Shown here one piece after another: positions 52,444 to 61,083 of a stretch of DNA of 64,000 bases. The stretch is from Rhizobium sp. BK313 (GTDB lineage: Bacteria > Pseudomonadota > Alphaproteobacteria > Rhizobiales > Rhizobiaceae). A program made the translations under genes and the position numbers. The DNA is taken from contig NZ_JACHZQ010000007.1 in NCBI RefSeq assembly GCF_014193655.1, positions 186,001 to 250,000 on the forward strand, written 5' to 3'. Under the pieces are notes generated by a model that ran no database searches, was not told the DNA's origin, and saw only the letters and a list, made by a program, of their open reading frames with translations. Position 1 is the stretch's first letter. The number at the start of each line of letters is the position of its first letter.

Positions 52444-52809
52444 ATGCTGCTGATTTACTGCCCCTATTGCGAGGAAGAGCGTTCGGAACTGGAGTTCCGC
52501 AATGCCGGAGACGCGCATATTGCGCGGCCTGAAAACATCGCGGCGATTTCCGACGAGGAATTCGAGGAATATTTCTTCCTGCGCGACAATCCGAAGGGCC
52601 TGATCTTCGAGCGCTGGCGGCACATCCATGGCTGCGGCCGCTTCTTCAATGCGGCGCGCGACACGGTGAGCGACCGTTTCTACCGGACTTACAAGGCCGG
52701 CGAGCCGAAGCCGGATCTTTCGACGCTGCTGCCCGCCGCCCATGAGCCGGTGGCGCAAGACCAAAATCTAGAAGAACAAACGGCACAAGAAGAGGGATTT
52801 GCGAAATGA
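52444..52809 (+). CDS. soxD: Sarcosine oxidase subunit delta
   Basis: A 121-residue zinc-binding subunit. Cys6 and Cys9 (IYCPYC), His59 and Cys63 (WRHIHGC) are the zinc ligands expected from the known structure. RRxFNAARDTVS-like sequence follows (FFNAARDTVSDRFYRTYKAGE). The C-terminal 20 residues are a Gln/Glu-rich tail. Its stop overlaps the soxA start by four bases. Confidence 0.95.
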   Translation: MLLIYCPYCEEERSELEFRNAGDAHIARPENIAAISDEEFEEYFFLRDNPKGLIFERWRHIHGCGRFFNAARDTVSDRFYRTYKAGEPKPDLSTLLPAAHEPVAQDQNLEEQTAQEEGFAK

Positions 52810-55808
52810 GCGGCGCCAATCGTATTGCGGGCAGGGGCCGTCTGACGCCGGCCAGAACCGCCCGCTTCACCTTTGACGGCAAAAGCTACACGGCGCTGGA
52901 GGGCGACACCGTCGCCTCGGCGCTGCTTGCAAACGGCATTCATCTCGTCGGCCGCTCGTTCAAATATCATCGTCCGCGCGGCATCCTGTCAGCCGGCGCG
53001 GAAGAGCCCAACGCACTGCTCGACATCTCCCGAGATTCGGCCCGCCGTCAGCCGAATGTGCGCGCCAGCGTACAGGAGGTCTTCGATGGAATGAGGGCGG
53101 CGTCGCAGAACCGCTGGCCGTCTCTCGCCTTCGATGTCGGCGGCGTCAACAATCTGCTGTCGCCATTCTTTGCCGCAGGTTTCTACTACAAGACCTTCAT
53201 GTGGCCGAAGGCTGCCTGGAAGCATATTTACGAGCCCTTCATTCGCCGCGCCGCCGGTCTTGGCGTCGCACCGACGGAAGACGATCCGGATCATTACGCC
53301 AGCCGCTATGCCCATTGCGATGTCCTGGTGGTCGGTGCCGGCATTGCCGGTCTTTCGGCGGCCCTCGCGGCAGCAGAGGCGGGTGCCAAGGTGATCCTCT
53401 GTGACGAGCAGGCGGAAGCGGGTGGGGCGCTGCGCTTCGACGCCAGCGTCAAGATTGACGGCGTCGAGGGCTATGCCTGGGCGCAGAACATTGTCGCCAA
53501 GCTCAAGTCGATGGACAATGTCGAAGTGCTGACTCGTACGACGGCTTTCGGCTATTACAATCACAATTTCGTCGGTCTCGCCGAGCGTGTCACCGATCAC
53601 CTCGCAAAACCCGGCCGCAATCTGCCGCGCGAGCGTTTGTGGCAGGTCCGTGCCAAGCGCGTCATCATGGCGACCGGCGCGATCGAGCGACATATGGTGT
53701 TCCCGAACAACGACCGCCCGGGAATCATGCTCGCATCCGCGGCGCGCACCTATCTCAATCACTACGGTGTTGCTGTCGGCGCCAAGATCGGTGTCTACAC
53801 GGCGCATGATTCGGCTTATGAAGCCGCCTTCGATCTGAAGCGCGCCGGCGTCTCTGTCGTTGCCATCGTCGACAGCCGCGCACGTCCTGGCGAGGCCGTG
53901 ATCGCGGAAGCAAAGCGGCTCGGCATCGAGGTGCTGACGGACTATGCCGTCACCGACACCTCCGGCAAGCTCCGCGTCACGTCGATGACGGTGGCACGCA
54001 ACGGCGGCACGGGCTCGCGCAAGATCGCGGTCGACGCGCTGCTCGTTTCCGCCGGCTGGACGCCCTCCGTGCATCTGTTCTCGCAGTCGCGCGGCAAGTT
54101 GAAATTTGATGCTGAGAAGCAGCGTTTCCTTCCTGGCACCTATGTTCAGGATTGCCTTTCGGTTGGCGCCTGCAACGGCACGGATGGCCTGCAGTCGGCG
54201 ATCGAGGAATCGCTTGCCGCCGGCGAGTTGATGGCGCGAGCTGCCGGTGCCGGTGCCGGTGGCGAGGGCAACAAAATCCAGCTGCACGCCGAGCAGGCCA
54301 TCGAATGGACCGGCGGCATGATCGGCGCGGCTGAAGGTGCGGGGCCTGATACCAACGCCAAGGCTTTCGTCGATTTCCAGCATGATGTCTGCGCCAAGGA
54401 TATCCGTCTCGCCGTGCGCGAAGGCATGCATTCGATCGAACACATAAAGCGTTTCACCACCAACGGAATGGCGTCCGATCAGGGCAAGCTCTCCAACATG
54501 CACGGTCTGGCGATTGCCGCAGAAATGCTCGGCAAGGACATCCCGCAGGTCGGCCTTACGACCTTCCGCGCACCCTACACCCCGGTGACCTACGGTACGC
54601 TGATCAGCCATTCGCGCGGTGCATTCTTCGATCCGGCCCGCAAGACGCCGATGCATGCCTGGGAGGAAGCGCATGGCGCCGTCTTCGAGGACGTCGGCAA
54701 CTGGAAGCGCGCCTGGTTCTATCCTCGCCCGGGGGAGACCATGCATCAGGCCGTCAATCGCGAGTGCCGCACGGCGCGCGAGGTAGCCGGCGTGTTCGAC
54801 GCCTCGACGCTCGGCAAGATCGAAGTCGTCGGGCCGGATGCGGCGCAGTTCTTGAACCTGCTCTACACCAACGCCTGGGATACGTTGAAGCCTGGCCGCT
54901 GCCGTTACGGCATCATGCTGCGCGAGGACGGTTTCGTCTATGATGACGGTGTGGTCGGCCGTTTGGCCGACGACCGATTCCATGTGACGACCACGACCGG
55001 CGGTGCGCCGCGCGTGCTGCACCACATGGAAGATTATCTGCAGACGGAATTCCCGCATCTGAAGGTATGGCTGACTTCCACCACCGAGCAATGGGCCGTC
55101 ATCGCCGTACAGGGGCCGAAGGCGCGTGAAATCATCGAGCCACTGGTCGAGGGGCTGGATCTTTCCAACGAGGCCTTCCCGCACATGAGCGTGGCCGAGT
55201 GCAAAGTATGCGGCGTGCCGGCCCGACTGTTCCGCGTCTCCTTCACCGGCGAGGTCGGCTACGAAATCAACGTGCCGGCGGACTACGGGCAGTCGGTTTT
55301 GGAAGCCGTCTGGGCGCGGGCTGAGCCGCTGGGCGCTTGCGCCTACGGTACCGAGACCATGCACGTACTGCGCGCCGAAAAGGGCTACATCATCGTCGGC
55401 CAGGATACGGACGGTACGGTGACGCCCGATGACGCCGGGCTTTCCTGGGCCGTCTCGAAGAAGAAGACGGATTTTGTCGGTATTCGCGGTCTGAAACGAC
55501 CCGACTTGGTCAAGGAGGGACGCAAACAGCTTGTCGGCCTCATCACCCGCGATTCGAAAGTGGTGCTGGAGGAAGGCGCTCAGATCGTCGCCGATCCGAA
55601 TGAGCAGAAGCCGATGACCATGCTCGGCCATGTCACTTCGGCCTATTGGTCGGAAAATCTTGGTCGCTCGATTGCCTTCGCGCTGGTCGCAGGCGGCCGC
55701 GAGCGCATGGGCAAGACGCTCTATGTGCCAATGCCCGACAAGACGATCGCCGTCGAGGTGACGGATCTGGTGTTCTTTGACAAGGAAGGAGGCCGGATCA
55801 ATGGCTGA
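52806..55808 (+). CDS. soxA: Sarcosine oxidase subunit alpha
   Basis: A 1000-residue subunit. An N-terminal 2Fe-2S-like fold (about residues 20-100) is followed by a NAD-binding flavoprotein domain with VLVVGAGIAGLSAALAAAEAG (about 176-197) and MATGAIERHMVFPNNDRPGI. The C-terminal aminomethyltransferase-like, tetrahydrofolate-binding domain spans about 600-1000 (GKIEVVGPDAAQFLN, SFTGEVGYEINVP). It captures the methylene group on THF. It overlaps soxD by four bases and soxG by eight. Confidence 0.96.
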   Translation: MSGANRIAGRGRLTPARTARFTFDGKSYTALEGDTVASALLANGIHLVGRSFKYHRPRGILSAGAEEPNALLDISRDSARRQPNVRASVQEVFDGMRAASQNRWPSLAFDVGGVNNLLSPFFAAGFYYKTFMWPKAAWKHIYEPFIRRAAGLGVAPTEDDPDHYASRYAHCDVLVVGAGIAGLSAALAAAEAGAKVILCDEQAEAGGALRFDASVKIDGVEGYAWAQNIVAKLKSMDNVEVLTRTTAFGYYNHNFVGLAERVTDHLAKPGRNLPRERLWQVRAKRVIMATGAIERHMVFPNNDRPGIMLASAARTYLNHYGVAVGAKIGVYTAHDSAYEAAFDLKRAGVSVVAIVDSRARPGEAVIAEAKRLGIEVLTDYAVTDTSGKLRVTSMTVARNGGTGSRKIAVDALLVSAGWTPSVHLFSQSRGKLKFDAEKQRFLPGTYVQDCLSVGACNGTDGLQSAIEESLAAGELMARAAGAGAGGEGNKIQLHAEQAIEWTGGMIGAAEGAGPDTNAKAFVDFQHDVCAKDIRLAVREGMHSIEHIKRFTTNGMASDQGKLSNMHGLAIAAEMLGKDIPQVGLTTFRAPYTPVTYGTLISHSRGAFFDPARKTPMHAWEEAHGAVFEDVGNWKRAWFYPRPGETMHQAVNRECRTAREVAGVFDASTLGKIEVVGPDAAQFLNLLYTNAWDTLKPGRCRYGIMLREDGFVYDDGVVGRLADDRFHVTTTTGGAPRVLHHMEDYLQTEFPHLKVWLTSTTEQWAVIAVQGPKAREIIEPLVEGLDLSNEAFPHMSVAECKVCGVPARLFRVSFTGEVGYEINVPADYGQSVLEAVWARAEPLGACAYGTETMHVLRAEKGYIIVGQDTDGTVTPDDAGLSWAVSKKKTDFVGIRGLKRPDLVKEGRKQLVGLITRDSKVVLEEGAQIVADPNEQKPMTMLGHVTSAYWSENLGRSIAFALVAGGRERMGKTLYVPMPDKTIAVEVTDLVFFDKEGGRING

Positions 55809-56349
55809 TCTCGCCACTCGCAAACTGCCGCTCGCCGGCCGCCACGGCGGCTCCGCCACCGTCCGGCTGACGCCAGCCGCGCCCGCAAGCCGTATTTCGC
55901 TGCGCGCACCGGCGGACTCGCTCGACGGCCTCTTTTCAGCGCTCGGTCTCAGCCTGCCGCGCCGGCCGAAGACGTCGGTACGCACCGCTAGCCGCTATGC
56001 TTTGTGGCTCGGACCGGACGAATGGCTGGTCCTCGATGAGGATGGCACCGAGCTTGTGAGCCTTGCCGCCTCCGCCGGCGTTGTGCATTCGGCGACTGAT
56101 GTCTCGCACCGCAATACAGCGATCATCGTTTCCGGCCCCGGTGCGGAAGCAACGCTCGCTGGCGGTTGCCCGCAGGACCTGTCGCTGCAGGCCTTCCCCG
56201 TTGGAGCCTGCTCGCGCACGTTGTTCGGCAAGGTGGAAGTCGTGCTGCTGCGCCTCGATGACGACACGTTCCGCGTCGAAGTCTGGCGTTCCTTTTCCGA
56301 CTACGCCTTCGGGTTGTTGGCCGAAGCGGCGGAGGATGCAGGGCTTTAG
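55801..56349 (+). CDS. soxG: Sarcosine oxidase subunit gamma
   Basis: A 182-residue subunit of the GcvT-like fold. GPDEWLVLDEDG and ATDVSHRNTAIIVSGPGAEATLAGGCPQDL are family motifs; VEVVLLRLDDDTFRVEVWRSFSDYAFGLL closes the domain. The ATG at 55801 lies inside the end of soxA with AAGGAGG upstream, which decides against the longer frame starting at 55777. It is the last gene of the operon. Confidence 0.93.
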   Translation: MADLATRKLPLAGRHGGSATVRLTPAAPASRISLRAPADSLDGLFSALGLSLPRRPKTSVRTASRYALWLGPDEWLVLDEDGTELVSLAASAGVVHSATDVSHRNTAIIVSGPGAEATLAGGCPQDLSLQAFPVGACSRTLFGKVEVVLLRLDDDTFRVEVWRSFSDYAFGLLAEAAEDAGL

Positions 56350-56528
56350 GTGCGACACGCTTTGGCAAGCGAGGCGGGATAAATATCAGCTTGGCGCATG
56401 GCGCCGAGAGTTGATGGCAATCGATCTTGTTTGCCGTCAATTTCGGTCGCATATTGGTTGTATTGGCGGGTTTCGCAACACTCGCTTTCAATCAGCGCAC
56501 TGTGGTGCGCGATACAAAGGTCATGTCC

Positions 56529-56843
56529 ATGGGCTCTGACAAGGAAGTCCTTGAAGTAGATTCTAGGTCGTGGACGGGATTAGGGGGGCAGTCAGAAAGC
56601 TCACAACCCGCGGTGCGAAATGAATATTTTAACATAGATCATATGTGCCATTTCTGTTTATGGTTCAATCTGGGGCAAATAGTTTTACGCATAATAGAGC
56701 GGATTATATACGAAGAATTTTCTCTGAGTTTTCTGTATGTAAAGCCGGATTTAAATTTCTATATAGTTCATATTTCATTCGCAGCGATCGCATTTGTCAT
56801 TCTGTTCTTCAGAAAAATGTCTCGCGCTTCAAAGAAGCCCTAA
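56529..56843 (+). CDS. Hypothetical low-GC membrane-associated protein
   Basis: A 104-residue frame with two hydrophobic stretches (about residues 38-58 and 78-98) and a basic end. An ATG at 56529 has AAAGG eight bases upstream; a TTG 102 bases further upstream also opens the frame. Base composition is much more AT-rich than either neighbour and no family was recognised. The 3' end overlaps the end of the convergent MaoC gene by four bases. It could be a real orphan gene or chance coding in a foreign segment. Confidence 0.35.
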   Translation: MGSDKEVLEVDSRSWTGLGGQSESSQPAVRNEYFNIDHMCHFCLWFNLGQIVLRIIERIIYEEFSLSFLYVKPDLNFYIVHISFAAIAFVILFFRKMSRASKKP

Positions 56844-57328
56844 GCCTCTTCCGGGCGATCCTTCGGATCGAACTGCGATATGGTTGTCCATGTCGCAGTG
56901 AGTGCAGGCTTGCGCTCGTCTTCTATTTCGACAGTGACTTCGTAGGTCAGCATCAGCATGCTGGCGCCGCGCAGTCGGGTTTCGGCGAGCTTAAAGCGGC
57001 CACGCACCCGCGCACCACACTTGACCGGCGACATGAAGCGGATCTTTTCGAAGCCGTAGTTGATGCCCATCGTCTGCTCGCGGATTTTCGGCAGCCCGCT
57101 ATAGTTCATGGCTGAAAGCAGCGAGAGCGTCAGGAAGCCATGCGCGATGGTGCCGCCATAGGGTGTCTCCGCCTTGGCACGCTCGGGATCGACATGGATG
57201 AACTGATGATCGAGCGTCGCGTCGGCGAAAGTGTCGATCATCGTCTGGTCGACCGTGATCCAGTCGGAGATGCCGATCTCCGTTCCGACCAGCTTCATGA
57301 TCTCAACAAGCGAAATATCGCCAGTCAT
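56840..57328 (-). CDS. MaoC family (R)-hydratase-like dehydratase
   Basis: A 162-residue hot-dog fold protein. FADATLDHQFIHVDPERA (about residues 34-51) carries the Asp and His of the hydratase motif, and GGTIAHGFLTLSLLS the conserved following helix. Such enzymes hydrate trans-2-enoyl-CoA, often feeding polyhydroxyalkanoate synthesis or fatty-acid breakdown. It is a single gene downstream of the glycogen operon on the same strand. The exact substrate is unknown. Confidence 0.88.
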   Translation of the reverse strand: MTGDISLVEIMKLVGTEIGISDWITVDQTMIDTFADATLDHQFIHVDPERAKAETPYGGTIAHGFLTLSLLSAMNYSGLPKIREQTMGINYGFEKIRFMSPVKCGARVRGRFKLAETRLRGASMLMLTYEVTVEIEDERKPALTATWTTISQFDPKDRPEEA

Positions 57329-57395
57329 TCTATCCTCGTGAGGCTTTGCTTTCCTTCGACCCTTTCTGGCGAATAAGACCGGAAAGTCAACGGGC

Positions 57396-59369
57396 TCAGT
57401 TTTCGACGAGGAAGCTGACCGAGCGCGCCGGTACGATGATCGCGTTTTGAACCGTCGTCGTTTCCTTCGGATTCAGCAGCGACCAGCCTGCCTTGTCCGA
57501 TGCCGGTAGCTCGAAGTCTCGTTCCTCGTCCGCACGATTGAGCAGCACGGCGAGACGAGTCTTCCTGCCGCTATCGCGATCCTCCGTCCCGATCGCCATG
57601 CCGAGCACGCGGGCATCCGGCGTCTCCCAATCGGGTATCGTCATCGCTGCGCCCGTGGCGGAGAACCAGAGGACATCGCCTTTGCCGTTGAAAAATTCCG
57701 TATCGCTAAAGGCGGTAAAGCGGCGGCGAAGGCTCGCGAGCCAGGCGGTGTGGCCAATCAGCTCCTCGTCCAGCGCCGCCCAATCCATCCAGGTGATGTC
57801 GTTATCCTGGCAATAGGCATTGTTGTTGCCGCGCTGGGTGCGCCCGCCTTCGTCGCCGGCAGTCAGCATGATCGTGCCGCGCGTAGCGAAGAGCGTCGAC
57901 AGCAAGGCCTCGATGTCGGTGCGACGTTTGCGGAGGATCATCGGATCGTCCGTCTTGCCCTCGACGCCATTGTTCCAGGAGAAATTTTCGTTATGGCCAT
58001 CGCGATTGTTCTCGCCGTTCGCCTCATTGTGCTTTTGGGCATAGGAGACGATGTCCATCAACGTGAAGCCATCATGAGCGGCGAGGAAGTTGACGCTGCG
58101 GGTCTGGGTGCGGCCGTCGCGGCCGAAAAAGGAGGAAGAGCCGGCAAGGATAGTGGCGATATCGCCGATCTTGTTGTTGTCGCCGCGCCAGAAACAGCGC
58201 AGATCGTCACGGGCGCGGTCATTCCATTCGAGAAAAGGAGCCGGAAAATTGCCGAGCTGGTAGCCACCCGGGCCGATATCCCAGGGCTCGGCAATCATGA
58301 TGCGATCCTCGAGAACGTCGTCGGCGAACAGGGACCGCAGCGTCAGGCTTTCGGGGTCGAAACCTCTACTGGTGCGGCCGATGACGGTGGCGAGGTCGAA
58401 ACGGAAGCCATCAATGCCCGCATGAAGCACGAAATGGCGCAAGCTGTCGATGATGAGCTGGCGCGTCGCCGGCTGGTCGCAGGCAACGGTATTGCCGGTG
58501 CCGGTGTCGTTGATCAGCGCGCCCAGCCGGTCGGGCTCATGGCGGAAATAGGTGGGATTGTCGAGGCCGCGCAGTGACAGCGTCGGGCCTTGGCGGTCGC
58601 TCTCGCCGGTGTGGTTGAAGACGAGATCGAGGATGACGGCGATGCCCTCGGCATGCAGCGCTGCGACCGTCTCGCGCAATTCCTTGACACCACCAGGTAC
58701 CAGACGCGGGTCGAGCGCCATGAAGGCGACGGGATTATAGCCCCAGCCGTTGGTGAGGCCGAGCGGCGGCAGGTGCCGTTCGTCGATCCAGGCGACAATC
58801 GGCATCAGCTCGACGGCGTCGACATGCAGGCGCTTGAGATGCGCGATGACGGCCGGATGGGCGAGGGCAGCCAGCGTGCCGCGCTTCTCCGCGGGCACCT
58901 CCGGATGCAGCATAGTGAAAGGCTTGACGGCGATTTCATAGATCAGGCCGCCCGGCTTGAACAGCGGCTTGGCCGGCTTCACTGCTAGGTCGTGCGAGAC
59001 AATCGCCCTTGGCATCAGATCCTGCGTATCCTCGCCGAACGTACCCAAGCGTGGATCGTAGTGGAAGGGTCGGTCAATTTCCTTGGCGTAGGGATCGACA
59101 AGCAGCTTCGACGGATCGAACCACAAGCCTTGATCCGGATCGTATGAACCATGGGCGCGAAAACCGTAACGCGCGCCTTCCTTGATGCCGTCCACTGCCA
59201 GGCGATGTTCTTCGCCTTCGCGCTTCATCGGCAGACGAGCAATCTCTTCTCTGCCCTCGGCATCGAAAAGGCAGAGCTCGATCTTGTCGGCATGCTTGGA
59301 CCAAACTGCAAATTCCACGCCTTGGTCGGTAACCGTAGCGCCGAACGTTCGGGTGGCGGGCTCTTGCAT
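57396..59369 (-). CDS. glgX: Glycogen debranching enzyme
   Basis: A 657-residue GH13 isoamylase-type protein. An N-terminal CBM48 (about residues 5-95) precedes the catalytic barrel with LDLVFNHTGE (region I), GFRFDLATVIG (region II, nucleophile Asp), IMIAEPWD (region III, Glu) and LAAHDGFTL (region IV, His-Asp). It removes short alpha-1,6 branches from glycogen during breakdown. It is the last gene of the cluster, 81 bases after pgm, with a hairpin in between that may modulate its expression. Confidence 0.95.
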   Translation of the reverse strand: MQEPATRTFGATVTDQGVEFAVWSKHADKIELCLFDAEGREEIARLPMKREGEEHRLAVDGIKEGARYGFRAHGSYDPDQGLWFDPSKLLVDPYAKEIDRPFHYDPRLGTFGEDTQDLMPRAIVSHDLAVKPAKPLFKPGGLIYEIAVKPFTMLHPEVPAEKRGTLAALAHPAVIAHLKRLHVDAVELMPIVAWIDERHLPPLGLTNGWGYNPVAFMALDPRLVPGGVKELRETVAALHAEGIAVILDLVFNHTGESDRQGPTLSLRGLDNPTYFRHEPDRLGALINDTGTGNTVACDQPATRQLIIDSLRHFVLHAGIDGFRFDLATVIGRTSRGFDPESLTLRSLFADDVLEDRIMIAEPWDIGPGGYQLGNFPAPFLEWNDRARDDLRCFWRGDNNKIGDIATILAGSSSFFGRDGRTQTRSVNFLAAHDGFTLMDIVSYAQKHNEANGENNRDGHNENFSWNNGVEGKTDDPMILRKRRTDIEALLSTLFATRGTIMLTAGDEGGRTQRGNNNAYCQDNDITWMDWAALDEELIGHTAWLASLRRRFTAFSDTEFFNGKGDVLWFSATGAAMTIPDWETPDARVLGMAIGTEDRDSGRKTRLAVLLNRADEERDFELPASDKAGWSLLNPKETTTVQNAIIVPARSVSFLVEN

Positions 59370-59403
59370 GTCTCGCGGTACTCTCTGGATGTCTTGCAGT
59401 CAT

Positions 59404-59433
59404 CACCTCTCCCCGTTTTACAGGGAAGAGGTG
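59404..59433. repeat. Palindromic hairpin between pgm and glgX
   Basis: CACCTCTCCCC pairs with GGGAAGAGGTG (one mismatch) around a short loop containing GTTTTACA. Transcription runs right to left here. It lacks a T-tract, and it belongs with the CTCTCCCC/GGGGAGAG palindromes at 1525 and 23916. It could partially attenuate glgX or stabilise the upstream message. Confidence 0.55.
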
Positions 59434-59450
59434 CCTTGGCGCTGAAAGGA

Positions 59451-61079
59451 TCAGGTGATCACTGTCGGAGCGTCGCGACCAGTGCGCTCCTTGATATCGG
59501 CGAGCGACTGGGCGGCGACGATGAGGTCGGCAAGCGCTTCTTGAGTCTCGATATTGTGGCGAGTCGGGTCAGGCTCGTAGCGCTCGATGTAGACACGCAG
59601 GGTCGCGCCCGTCGTGCCGGTGCCGGAAAGGCGGAAAACGACGCGGGAGCCGCCTTCGAACAGGATGCGGATGCCCTGATGCTGACTAACCGACTTGTCG
59701 ACCGGATCGTGATAGGCAAAGTCGTCAGCGGCGGAAACGGTGAGATCGCCGAACTTCGTGCCCGGCAGGGTCGGCAACTTCTCGCGCAGTGCATTGATCA
59801 GGCCGTTGGCGGCATCGGTGTCGACGCCTTCATAGTCGTGGCGCGAATAGTAGTTGCGGCCATATGTCGCCCAATGCTGGGTGACGATGTCGACCACGCT
59901 TTCGCCGCGCACCGCAAGGATGTTGAGCCAGAGCAGCACGGCCCAGAGACCGTCCTTTTCGCGAACGTGATTGGAACCAGTGCCGGAGCTTTCCTCGCCG
60001 CAGATCGTCGCCATGCCGGCGTCGAGCAGATTGCCGAAGAATTTCCAGCCGGTCGGCGTTTCGTAGATGCCGATGCCGCGCTTTTCGGCGACGCGGTCGG
60101 CAGCACCGCTGGTCGGCATGGAGCGGGCGATACCGGTGATGCCGTGTGAATAGCCAGGCGCCAGATTGGCGTTGGCGGCGAGGATCGCCAGGCTGTCCGA
60201 CGGCGTGACGTAGATGCCCTTGCCGATAATCAGGTTGCGGTCGCCGTCGCCGTCCGATGCCGCGCCGAAATCGGGTGCATCATCGCCCATCATCTCGTCA
60301 TAGAGTTCTTTGCAGTAGACGAGGTTCGGATCGGGGTGATGGCCGCCGAAATCCGGCAACGGCAGGAAATTGCGGACCGAGCCGCCCGGCGCGCCGAGAC
60401 GGATTTCGAAGATTTCCTTGGCATAGGGACCCGTCACCGCGCTCATCGCGTCGAAGCAGAGGCGGAAGCCGAGGCTGATGAGGTTGCGGATGGCGCCGAA
60501 ATCGAACAGCTCTTCCATCAGGGCGGCATAGTCTTCGACCGGATCGATGACTGAGACGATCATGCCGCCAATATCTTCGCGCCCGATGCGGTCAAGATTG
60601 ATGTCAGCAAAATCGGCGATCTTGTAGCTTTCGATGACCTTGGTACGCTCGTAGATCGCGTCGGTGATCTTTTCCGGCGCCGGGCCGCCATTGCCGATAT
60701 TGTACTTAATGCCGAAGTCTTCGGTCGGGCCGCCGGGATTGTGGCTGGCCGACAGCACGATGCCGCCGAACGCCTTATATTTGCGAATGATATTCGAGGC
60801 GGCGGGCGTCGAGAGAATGCCGCCCTTGCCGACCATCACCTTGCCGAAGCCATTCGCGGCGGCCATCTTGATGGCCTTCTGGATGACTTCGCGGTTGTAG
60901 AAGCGGCCATCGCCGCCGATGACCAGGCATTTGCCCTGATAGCCTTCAAGCGAATCGAAAATCGACTGGATGAAGTTCTCGGCGTAATTCGGCTGTTGAA
61001 ATACGGGAACTTTCTTCCGGAGGCCTGACGTACCAGGCTTCTGATCCGCATAGGGTTTGGTGGGAACGGTTTTAATCAT
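59451..61079 (-). CDS. pgm: Phosphoglucomutase (alpha-D-glucose phosphate-specific)
   Basis: A 542-residue phosphohexomutase. LSASHNPGG (about residue 115) carries the phosphoserine, DGDGDRNLIIG (about 290) the Mg-binding Asp triplet, and GEESSGTGSNHVREKDG (about 370) the sugar-binding loop. It interconverts glucose 1- and 6-phosphate and so links glycogen and exopolysaccharide precursors to central metabolism. The ATG at 61079, four bases after the glgA stop with GAGG upstream, is the start; the longer frame overlaps glgA. Confidence 0.96.
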   Translation of the reverse strand: MIKTVPTKPYADQKPGTSGLRKKVPVFQQPNYAENFIQSIFDSLEGYQGKCLVIGGDGRFYNREVIQKAIKMAAANGFGKVMVGKGGILSTPAASNIIRKYKAFGGIVLSASHNPGGPTEDFGIKYNIGNGGPAPEKITDAIYERTKVIESYKIADFADINLDRIGREDIGGMIVSVIDPVEDYAALMEELFDFGAIRNLISLGFRLCFDAMSAVTGPYAKEIFEIRLGAPGGSVRNFLPLPDFGGHHPDPNLVYCKELYDEMMGDDAPDFGAASDGDGDRNLIIGKGIYVTPSDSLAILAANANLAPGYSHGITGIARSMPTSGAADRVAEKRGIGIYETPTGWKFFGNLLDAGMATICGEESSGTGSNHVREKDGLWAVLLWLNILAVRGESVVDIVTQHWATYGRNYYSRHDYEGVDTDAANGLINALREKLPTLPGTKFGDLTVSAADDFAYHDPVDKSVSQHQGIRILFEGGSRVVFRLSGTGTTGATLRVYIERYEPDPTRHNIETQEALADLIVAAQSLADIKERTGRDAPTVIT

Positions 61080-61083
61080 CTGG

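Noticed and set aside
52989..55985. 998-codon minus-strand frame opposite soxA
   Set aside because: SoxA is unambiguous on the plus strand; the antisense frame is an artefact of strong GC bias at third positions.
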